Shown here piece by piece: positions 6,130 through 11,986 of a stretch of DNA of 15,214 nt (position 1 is the first letter of the stretch; each line of letters starts with the position of its first letter). Under the pieces are notes generated by a model. That model was not told the DNA's origin. It did not search any database and worked only from the letters and a program-made list of their open reading frames with translations. The position numbers were made by a program, and so were the translations under genes. The DNA lies in assembly GCA_016866895.1 (NCBI GenBank), contig VGKX01000010.1:1-15214 (forward strand), given 5' to 3'. The DNA is from Candidatus Parvarchaeota archaeon. Its GTDB lineage: Archaea; Micrarchaeota; Micrarchaeia; Anstonellales; VGKX01.

Positions 6130-7149
6130 ATGCAAGATGAAAAAGAAGACGAGTTAAGCTCTCAAATGGAGCCAGGTCAGGTTGCAGGCGAAAAGGGCAT
6201 CAGCGATCATGGCCATGAACATTTCGCCGAAGATGAAGAAGAGCAGGAAAAAGTCCTTGAAAACTTTGTGAAGGCGGGCAAGATAACCTCGGAAATCGCA
6301 TCAAGCTCAAAAAGCCTTGTCATGGAAGGCGAATCCCTGATAGACGTTGTCGAGACAATTGAAAAGATGATTTACGATGCTGGGGCAAAACCCGCGTTTC
6401 CGGCAACTGTCTGCCTCAATGACTATGCAGCCCACTATGCGCCTGAGCTTGGATGCGACATAATTTTTGGCCCAACTGATGTCGCAAAGGTCGACTTTGG
6501 GGTGAGTGTTGAGGGAAGCCTGTCAGACACGGCCTACACAATTGACCTTTCAGGCAACCAGGGAAAGCTGCTTGAGGCGGCAAAAACCGCCCTTGATGCT
6601 GCCGTGTCTTCAATCAAGCCAGGCGTGACAAACGGGCAAATAGGCCGCATCATCGAGGCGGAAATAAAAAAGTTTGGCTACAAGCCAATCGAAAACCTGA
6701 CGGGCCACATGCTCTCAAGATACCTGCTTCACGCCGGTGTTTCAATTCCCAATGTTGCAACTGACTTGAACTATGAATTTCAGGAAGGGGACATATTCGC
6801 AGTCGAGCCGTTTGCCACAAACGGGCAGGGCAGCGTAAATGACACCAACCAGGTTGAAATTTTTTCGCTTGTCGAGCCGAGAAACGTGCGCATGCGCGAG
6901 TCAAAGCGCTTGCTGGCATACATCATTCAAAACTTCTTCACGCTTCCGTTTGCCGAGCGCTGGCTTGCCAAGGATTTCAAATCCAAGCTGCAGCTCAACG
7001 CGGCCTTGCGCGAACTTATGAATTTTGGAGTAATCCAGGGCTATCCGGCCTTGCGCGAGGCGCAAAAAGGCCTGGTTTCGCAATTTGAATACACGATTCT
7101 TGTTGAGCACGATGGCGCCAGGATTCTTACTGACTACAAGCAGCTTTGA
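6130..7149 (+). CDS. map: Methionine aminopeptidase, type II, with acidic N-terminal extension
   Basis: It removes the initiator Met from new proteins. All five metal ligands are visible: D122 (VDFGV), D133 (SDTAYT), H193 (TGHML), E226 (AVEPFAT) and E320 (FEYTILV). H102 (DYAAHYAP) and H201 (HAGVSIPN) are the usual substrate-site histidines. The 60-residue insertion that defines type II (helical, about residues 255-315) is present. The product has 339 residues against about 295 for most archaeal enzymes. The excess is the first 42 residues, rich in Glu and Asp (DEKEDEL..., EDEEEQEK), ahead of the normal start KVLENFVKAGKI. It is second in an operon with the HAD gene. Confidence 0.95.
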   Translation: MQDEKEDELSSQMEPGQVAGEKGISDHGHEHFAEDEEEQEKVLENFVKAGKITSEIASSSKSLVMEGESLIDVVETIEKMIYDAGAKPAFPATVCLNDYAAHYAPELGCDIIFGPTDVAKVDFGVSVEGSLSDTAYTIDLSGNQGKLLEAAKTALDAAVSSIKPGVTNGQIGRIIEAEIKKFGYKPIENLTGHMLSRYLLHAGVSIPNVATDLNYEFQEGDIFAVEPFATNGQGSVNDTNQVEIFSLVEPRNVRMRESKRLLAYIIQNFFTLPFAERWLAKDFKSKLQLNAALRELMNFGVIQGYPALREAQKGLVSQFEYTILVEHDGARILTDYKQL

Positions 7150-7286
7150 CAATAGGAAAGTCGGTTGTTGTTTCCAAGCCAGGTCGGTTCTCGCATAAAT
7201 CCATGCGGCTTGCCGCACATTGTGGTTCAGCTTATGGGTGCTGCAACCTTGGAACCTGATTCGCCTTCCCGCGGCACACTAACTTC

Positions 7287-7300
7287 TATTATTAATTATT
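7287..7300 (+). promoter_or_regulatory. TATA box of tRNA-Arg
   Basis: TATTATTAATTATT is centred about 25 nt ahead of the first tRNA base (7318), correct for an archaeal promoter. The rest of the 7150-7286 spacer has no gene; it holds one short perfect hairpin, TGCGGC-TT-GCCGCA (about 7204-7217). Confidence 0.65.
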
Positions 7301-7317
7301 GGGCGTGATAATAACTT

Positions 7318-7449
7318 GGGCCCGTGGCGCAACTTGGATAGCGCGTCTGGCTTCGAATGCCCTCCCAAAATTTTGGGTGTCGGTGTTTCCTGCCGCATCA
7401 AAAGGCGGATGACACCAGAAGGCTGCGGGTTCAAATCCCGTCGGGCCCG
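7318..7449 (+). tRNA. tRNA-Arg(UCG) with a 57-nt intron
   Basis: Acceptor GGGCCCG/CGGGCCC, D-stem GCGC/GCGC, anticodon stem TCTGG/CCAGA, anticodon TCG at 7353-7355, a 5-nt variable loop, T-arm GCGGG-TTCAAAT-CCCGT, and discriminator G7449. CCA is not encoded. The intron lies at the canonical 37/38 position. The tRNA reads CGA codons. The next gene starts only 31 nt past its end with no TATA box in between. Confidence 0.93.
7357..7413 (+). other. tRNA-Arg intron with bulge-helix-bulge splice sites
   Basis: The central helix is CTTC (7351-7354) against GATG (7408-7411), with one U-U mismatch. It is bounded by bulges AC^A (7412-7414) and GA^A (7355-7357), and the outer helix TGCC (7358-7361) pairs with GGCG (7404-7407). 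Both cuts fall after the second bulge base, as for canonical archaeal introns. The interior carries the perfect palindrome CCCAAAATTTTGGG. Confidence 0.82.
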
Positions 7450-7480
7450 AAAAACGCCTCATCGAGTCTCACTTCGCACC

Positions 7481-8350
7481 ATGAAAAAATTCAATAAAAC
7501 CCAAAAAATCGTCAAGCAAGCAACCGCCGCATATGCTAAACGCGGCATTCCAGCTTCTCAAAATAATTTCCTGCAAGCAATGGCCCTCCTTCCCACGTTT
7601 CTCTTCATCTTGCTTTCAAGCCTCCCTCTAATTTTTCCCTCGCAAGTGCTAGTTAGCAATGCAAGATACGGGGGTCAAATCTATGTTCTTGCCTATCAAG
7701 ATAAGGCAGGCGGAAATTTCTCCAGCGGCACGATAACAATCCTGCCTCCGTCTGGAAAAAACTTTACCACACAGCTTGTTTCAGGCCAGGCAAGCCTAAA
7801 CGCAACACAGCTTGGGCAATGGATTATCATTCACGATGGCAAATCGTATGCAGCCAATGTCACCGACTCACCGGTTCTAAATGCAAACACCTATTTGCCA
7901 TCTCAATACGGCAAGCAAAATCATCAGCAGCAAGACAGCACAGTGCCCCAGTTTCTCCTGCTAGGGCCAGAATATGTTTATGCCGCCTTCGCAATCCTTG
8001 GCCTTATGGCGCTTGTTTTTGCGTGGCTTTTGGTGCACTCTTTCCACGAGAGGCATTTTGGCAGCCAACAACACCGCTCAAACAATGCAAACCAACCAGA
8101 ACAGCCAAAAAGCAACCGCGTGCCAACAACCACAACAAAATTCAATGCGTCTTCAACAAAGCAATCAATCCAGCCGAATAAGCCTGACATGCTAATCCAA
8201 AAATTCACTTCAACAATCAATTCCGCCTCAAAAAAGCCGACTGCCTTTGGAAAACAAGACAAAACCCACGTCATCCAGCCCAAATCTTCCGACACCGGCC
8301 TGCAGCCTGTGCCCGCGCATGCCAAGCGCAAGCTAAAAAAAGCATCCTAG
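7481..8350 (+). CDS. Hypothetical membrane protein with external beta-rich domain
   Basis: No family recognised. The 289-residue product has a basic N-terminus, a hydrophobic signal/anchor helix (about residues 29-51, MALLPTFLFILLSSLPLIF), an external domain of about 110 residues rich in Gly, Ser, Thr and Asn with a pattern like an Ig/CARDB-type fold (GGQIYVLAYQDKAGGNFSSGTI), a second helix (about 165-187) ending in a basic flank, and then a long cytoplasmic tail of low complexity rich in Asn, Gln, Lys and Thr. The ATG at 7481 is used; upstream bases in the same frame belong to the tRNA. It has no clear ribosome site and no promoter of its own, so it may be transcribed with tRNA-Arg. rsmA follows after 24 nt. 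Confidence 0.72.
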   Translation: MKKFNKTQKIVKQATAAYAKRGIPASQNNFLQAMALLPTFLFILLSSLPLIFPSQVLVSNARYGGQIYVLAYQDKAGGNFSSGTITILPPSGKNFTTQLVSGQASLNATQLGQWIIIHDGKSYAANVTDSPVLNANTYLPSQYGKQNHQQQDSTVPQFLLLGPEYVYAAFAILGLMALVFAWLLVHSFHERHFGSQQHRSNNANQPEQPKSNRVPTTTTKFNASSTKQSIQPNKPDMLIQKFTSTINSASKKPTAFGKQDKTHVIQPKSSDTGLQPVPAHAKRKLKKAS

Positions 8351-8374
8351 CCCTATTCAAACCGGCGATTGGCA

Positions 8375-9163
8375 ATGCTGAAAAAACACCTTGGCCAGCA
8401 TCTTCTTGTTGACCAGAAAATACTTGGGCTTGAGGCGCAACTTTGCAATGTGGAGGGGGAAAAGGTCCTGGAAATAGGCCCTGGAAGCGGAAATCTCACG
8501 CAAAAACTCCTAGAGTCAAATCCGCGCCAGATAATCTGTGTTGAGAAGGACCCGATTATGGTCGACAAGCTCAAAGTCAGGTTTGCCGGGGTTGACAGGG
8601 TGAAAATTGTCAAGCAGGATTTTTTGGACTTCGGGCAGGATGGGTTTGGCAGGATTGTCGGCAACCTGCCGTACTACATTTCATCCAAGATACTTTTCAA
8701 GGTTGCAAAGATGGACTTTGACCTGGCAGTGTTTTGCCTCCAGCGCGAGTTTGTGGCACGGATGATTGCAAAACCTGGCGACAGGGATTACTCGCGGCTG
8801 TCGGTTGAAACCTCAAAATATTTTGTGCCAAAGGCCTTCATTGAGGTTCCTGCGGTTGCCTTCCACCCGCAGCCAAAAGTCGATTCTGTAATAATCTCGC
8901 TTGAGAAAAAGAAACCTGAAGCCGATGCGCAACAATCAGGCCCAGCAGACATCTTCATAAGGGCGATTTTTTCGCACAGGAAAAAAACCTTGCGCGCGGC
9001 AATACTTGCGGCAAACAGGAACTTCTTTGCGCAAAAGGCCGAGATGAAAAGCAGCCTTGACGGACTTCCCCATGCGTCCCAGCGCGTTTTCAAGCTCACG
9101 CCATTGCAACTTGGGCAGGCTTCAGAGTTTTTGAGGAAAAAAGGGCTTGAGGCGCTTGTATGA
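8375..9163 (+). CDS. rsmA: rRNA adenine N6-dimethyltransferase (RsmA/KsgA/Dim1)
   Basis: It dimethylates the two adjacent adenines in the loop of the 3'-terminal helix of 16S rRNA, late in small-subunit assembly, using S-adenosylmethionine. The 262-residue product has the family opening (MLKKHLGQHLLVDQKI), the SAM-binding motif EIGPGSGNLT (residues 34-43), the acidic ICVEKDP, QDFLDF, and the catalytic NLPYY at 97-101, followed by the conserved LQREFVARM and FHPQPKVDSVI. A TTG six bases upstream is possible, but ATG 8375 matches the family. In many archaea rsmA follows DUF655 in the L21e-Rpo4 cluster; here it lies before it, with tbp in between. It is convergent with tbp, with 12 bp between stops. 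Confidence 0.96.
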   Translation: MLKKHLGQHLLVDQKILGLEAQLCNVEGEKVLEIGPGSGNLTQKLLESNPRQIICVEKDPIMVDKLKVRFAGVDRVKIVKQDFLDFGQDGFGRIVGNLPYYISSKILFKVAKMDFDLAVFCLQREFVARMIAKPGDRDYSRLSVETSKYFVPKAFIEVPAVAFHPQPKVDSVIISLEKKKPEADAQQSGPADIFIRAIFSHRKKTLRAAILAANRNFFAQKAEMKSSLDGLPHASQRVFKLTPLQLGQASEFLRKKGLEALV

Positions 9164-9175
9164 AACAAGTGCTGG

Positions 9176-9763
9176 CTATTTCTTTGAAGTGCCTGGCCTT
9201 GAGGCAAAAGGGGTCATTACCTTTACTGCCCTCATAAGCGCATCCTGGACGCCTGCCTCGGACCTTGCGCCAGTGCAGATGACCTTGCCGTTTTTGAAAA
9301 GCAAAAGCGAGGACTTTGGGTCAAGGAACTTAAGTATCGCCCCTGGAAACTGCTCGGGCTCGTACTCGACATTTTTCACCTTGTAGGCGATGGAATACAA
9401 ATCAAGTTCAACACCAAGCTCTGCTGAGGCCACTATGTTGACAATGTCAAATTTCGGGTTCTTGTTTTGCGGCCCAGTTTTCACGGAATAGTTTGCAAGC
9501 AGCTTGAGGGTGCGCTTGATTGCCTCTGAAACCTGCTTTTCGGAAGTGCAGCCTGTGCATATTATCTTCCCGTTTTTGAAAAGCAAAAGCGAGGACTTTG
9601 GCTCCTTGAGCTTCAGTATCGCCCCTGGAAACTGCTCAGGCTCATATTCAACGTCGTCAACCTTGTAAGCAATGGAATACAGGTCAATTTCAAGGCCAAG
9701 GTTGGCACTTGCTACTATGTTTTCAATCTTAAAAGTCGGCTTTGATATCCTTACGCCACCCAT
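9176..9763 (-). CDS. tbp: TATA-box-binding protein with near-symmetrical halves
   Basis: The basal transcription factor that binds the TATA box and recruits TFB and RNA polymerase. At 195 residues it has the two direct repeats of the TBP saddle. Each contains FPGAIL...PKSSLLLFKNGK, with the two intercalating phenylalanines, and ICTG. The halves are about 70% identical by eye, higher than usual, and share a 32-nt identical DNA block (9288-9319 and 9570-9601) at a 282-bp offset. ATG 9763 has GGTGG just upstream and leads directly into MGGVRISKPTFKIENIV; ATG 9775 is the alternative. The frame runs open to 9967, but that part is intergenic. The C-terminus is basic (RPGTSKK) rather than the acidic tail common in archaeal TBPs. 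Confidence 0.96.
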   Translation of the reverse strand: MGGVRISKPTFKIENIVASANLGLEIDLYSIAYKVDDVEYEPEQFPGAILKLKEPKSSLLLFKNGKIICTGCTSEKQVSEAIKRTLKLLANYSVKTGPQNKNPKFDIVNIVASAELGVELDLYSIAYKVKNVEYEPEQFPGAILKFLDPKSSLLLFKNGKVICTGARSEAGVQDALMRAVKVMTPFASRPGTSKK

Positions 9764-9845
9764 TTTACCACCCATCAAGCATCTTCCAATGCCGTCTAAC
9801 GCCGGCTCGATGCGGCATAAAGCCGCCCGCAGGCTTTCAAAAAAG

Positions 9846-9855
9846 TTTTTAAATA
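9846..9855 (-). promoter_or_regulatory. Candidate TATA box for tbp
   Basis: The minus strand reads TATTTAAAAA, which would start transcription near 9825 with a leader of about 60 nt. A stronger TATATAAATATTTA at 9890-9903 is usable on either strand, so it could serve tbp (minus) or rpl21e with a long leader (plus). Apart from these, the 255-bp spacer between tbp and rpl21e holds no gene. Confidence 0.45.
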
Positions 9856-9990
9856 AGGATATTTGTCTGCATGGCTTTAAAAAGATAGGTATATAAATAT
9901 TTAGCGGATTTCGAGGGAACTTGATTAGTGTAAATGCTGCAGCTGCCGCCAAAGCGCGATTGCGCACCTGCTAACCAAAAAATTCAGCCC

Positions 9991-9998
9991 TTATATTG
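9991..9998 (+). promoter_or_regulatory. Candidate TATA box for rpl21e
   Basis: TTATATTG is centred about 25 nt before ATG 10019, a leaderless spacing. A ribosome site GAGGT also lies at 10005-10009; it would be used only if transcription starts further upstream (for example from the TATATAAA at 9890), so the two signals point to different starts. Confidence 0.45.
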
Positions 9999-10018
9999 TT
10001 TTTCGAGGTAGATGCAAA

Positions 10019-10297
10019 ATGGTCAGGAGAAGCCTAGGAAAAATGTCAAAAAGGAGCAGGTTGCTTGGCAAGACGCCAAACAAGCTGACTGTCAACCAGC
10101 TATTCAAGTCGTTTGAAGTCGGCCACAAGGTTGTCATTGACCATCATGTGCGCTTTTCAGGAATGCCGCACCCGCGCTATAGGGGAAGGCATGGAACCAT
10201 AACAGGCGTGCAGGGCAAGTCCTATGTGGTGAGCATCATGGATGGCAGGTCGCAAAAAAACCTCATCATCCCACCTGTCCATCTCAAAAAAGTGTGA
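10019..10297 (+). CDS. rpl21e: 50S ribosomal protein L21e
   Basis: An archaeal/eukaryotic-type large-subunit protein of 92 residues, close to the usual 95-100. It is strongly basic at the N-terminus (VRRSLGKMSKRSRL), followed by the family core FEVGHKVVIDHHVRFSGMP, then HPRYRGRHGTITGVQGKSYVV and the C-terminal NLIIPPVHLKKV. It leads the L21e-Rpo4-DUF655 gene order that is common in archaea. The following 197-bp spacer is long for such a cluster and contains TATA-like boxes of its own, so rpo4 may be separately transcribed. Confidence 0.96.
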   Translation: MVRRSLGKMSKRSRLLGKTPNKLTVNQLFKSFEVGHKVVIDHHVRFSGMPHPRYRGRHGTITGVQGKSYVVSIMDGRSQKNLIIPPVHLKKV

Positions 10298-10494
10298 GGC
10301 GGGCCGGGCATTAAATACATGTGGCATTGCAAATACGCACAGCCGCAAACCTGCATCAAAATTAAATCCGAGAACCAGCCAAAACTGACATCAAATTCAA
10401 AAACAAAGGGCAGAAAATCCTGCAGCCAAAGTCAAAATCGGCAACAACGATAAACAACATCCATAATATCCAACAAGGTCAAAGAGGTTTTCAC

Positions 10495-11043
10495 ATGATA
10501 GGCAAAAACATAAACAGCTCAAGGCCGGTGTGCCTTGCAGAGGCAAAACACATTTTGGAGGAGCGCGCAAAGGACGGCGCGCTGCAGTTTGAGCAGCAAG
10601 GCAGCCTTGACTATTGCACAAAATTTGCTCATCTTGGGCCAACACAGGCAAAGCACCTTGTACAGGAGCTTTCGCAGGTCAGCGGGAAGCTCACCGAGGA
10701 GGCAATTTCGCGCATAATAGACCTGATGCCAAAATACCGCCCGCAGCTGTCTTTGATACTCATGAAGGAAAAGATTGAGCTTGGAGCTGAAGAATTCGAT
10801 AAGATTTTGGCCCTTACTGCACCCTTTGCGCAAAAATACACGCTAAAAGTCCAGGTTAAGGAAGGCTTGGAGGCAGGCGTCCAGGATGCGCAGGAAAAAG
10901 ATGCAGAAACACCTGCAAAACAGGCTGAACAGGATGCAACGTCTGAGAAAGCCGATGATGAAAAGGAGCAAAAGCAGGGCAAGGCTTCAAAACAGGAAAA
11001 GCCGGAAAAGCCAAAAAAGAAGGAGAAGAAGGCAAAGGAGTAA
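10495..11043 (+). CDS. rpo4: RNA polymerase subunit Rpo4 (RpoF) with charged C-terminal tail
   Basis: Rpo4 pairs with Rpo7 to form the polymerase stalk that binds emerging RNA and aids promoter opening. The first ~117 residues match the family: RPVCLAEAKHILEER, a helical middle (LDYCTKFAHLGPTQAKHLVQEL), then KLTEEAISRIIDLMPKYRPQLSLILMKEK and the closing ELGAEEFDKILALTAPF. Usual archaeal length is about 110-120. Here 65 further residues follow, first acidic, then almost only Lys, Glu, Pro, Ala and Gln, with no hydrophobic core. GAGG at 10484-10487 gives a well-placed ribosome site with a 7-nt spacer. The neighbours (rpl21e before, DUF655 after) confirm the call. Confidence 0.92.
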   Translation: MIGKNINSSRPVCLAEAKHILEERAKDGALQFEQQGSLDYCTKFAHLGPTQAKHLVQELSQVSGKLTEEAISRIIDLMPKYRPQLSLILMKEKIELGAEEFDKILALTAPFAQKYTLKVQVKEGLEAGVQDAQEKDAETPAKQAEQDATSEKADDEKEQKQGKASKQEKPEKPKKKEKKAKE

Positions 11044-11142
11044 ATATTTCGTGGCTAAAAAAGATACTGTTGTGGTTGATATACTGGATTTATCTGTGCT
11101 GCTCAAGCTGCAAACAGCGCGAGTGGCAAATATGTGGTTGGC

Positions 11143-11706
11143 ATGTCTGAACTTGAGGATTTTGGCTATGTGCTTGACTTTCTGCCTACCGGCAGGCCTG
11201 CAGACCGCACAAGGGAGCCGGTTGCGCAGCTAATCGGAACCAAATACTTTACTCTTCTTGAAGTTTCAATAAAGCCAGGGGCTGCGCTGAACATTGAACA
11301 AAAGGTGAACATAGGCCGCGACAACAGGGTTGAAGTCGAGCGGATTAAGCTGCGCCTTGACGTCAACCAGCTTTCAAACACTGCCCGCACAGAGCTTATG
11401 CCCGTCCTGCGCAAGATAATTGCAGAGCGCGAAGCTGACTTTGTCTCATTTTTCAACAAATGCGGCTCGGTTTCAATACGCTTGCACCAGCTTGAGCTTC
11501 TGCCGGGGGTTGGCAAAAAGCACCTGGAGGAGCTTCTGGCGCAGAGGGAAAGCAAGCAGTTCTCTTCGTTTGCCGACATACAAAACAGGGTGGCGCTTCT
11601 AACCGACCCTGCCAATATCATTGTCCAGCGGGTCTACAAGGAGCTTACTGGAGTTGAAAAGCACTACCTGTTTGTCAAGCCACCGGCGACCTTCCAATCA
11701 TACTGA
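11143..11706 (+). CDS. DUF655-family protein
   Basis: A 187-residue archaeal conserved protein of unknown biochemical role, found next to rpo4 and rsmA in many archaea. Recognisable features are the opening ELEDFGYVLDFLPTGRPAD, VAQLIGTKYFTLLEV, an OB-like strand region, and a helix-hairpin-helix LLPGVGKKHLEELLAQRE (about residues 123-140), which suggests nucleic-acid binding. ATG 11143 is chosen; GTG 11134 would add three residues. There is no good ribosome site. The 100 nt between rpo4 and this start contain an open coding-like stretch in another frame (VAKKDTVVVDILDLS), so a longer N-terminus broken by a frameshift or sequencing error cannot be excluded. Confidence 0.9.
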   Translation: MSELEDFGYVLDFLPTGRPADRTREPVAQLIGTKYFTLLEVSIKPGAALNIEQKVNIGRDNRVEVERIKLRLDVNQLSNTARTELMPVLRKIIAEREADFVSFFNKCGSVSIRLHQLELLPGVGKKHLEELLAQRESKQFSSFADIQNRVALLTDPANIIVQRVYKELTGVEKHYLFVKPPATFQSY

Positions 11707-11767
11707 AATCCCTTCACTTTTTCAGAAATAGGGCTTTCGGTACAAACCCTTTTCACCCAAAGACCTC

Positions 11768-11865
11768 GGTGCGCAAGCCTCGTGCTTTAGCGCAAGGGGT
11801 AGCGCCGTGGCTTCCCCTAAATTACTCGCCCAGAAGCCTCGGCCTTTAGGCCAAGGTCTTTCACC
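11768..11865 (+). mobile_element. Solo IS200/IS605-like right end or omegaRNA-like element, copy 2
   Basis: It has the same order of parts as the 3548-3663 element. GGTGCGC is followed by an AAG bulge, CCTC paired with GGGG, GTGC-TTTA-GCGC as the inner stem, and closing GCGCC. Then come a linker with GGCTT and CCCCTAAAT (copy 1 has GGCTT and GCCTAAAT), GAAGCC, the terminal hairpin GCCTCGGCC-TTTA-GGCCAAGGT (11836-11857) and CTTTCACC. Stems differ in sequence between copies but keep pairing. No transposase or TnpB lies nearby. The rest of the 11707-11986 spacer holds only the promoter of the next gene. Confidence 0.55.
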
Positions 11866-11955
11866 TGCTGCAATAATTCCGCTGCTTGCTTGTCATTTTG
11901 CAATCCACTGCGTATCTTATTGCCCGCCCAAATTCCAATCCTCGCCTTAATAAGT

Positions 11956-11963
11956 AATTTAAA
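11956..11963 (+). promoter_or_regulatory. TATA box of the surface-protein cluster
   Basis: AATTTAAA is centred about 27 nt ahead of ATG 11987, which indicates a leaderless or almost leaderless message and supports that start. An out-of-frame ATG at 11971 lies too close to the box to be used. Confidence 0.5.
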
Positions 11964-11986
11964 GGCAAAGATGCATTCATATTCCT

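Noticed and set aside
9764..9967. Longer N-terminus for TBP
   Set aside because: The extra residues do not resemble TBP, and the region contains the promoter boxes; ATG 9763 has a ribosome site and the family start.
10319..10453. 44-codon plus-strand frame between rpl21e and rpo4
   Set aside because: Gln/Lys/Asn-rich, no ribosome site, no recognisable family; likely chance.
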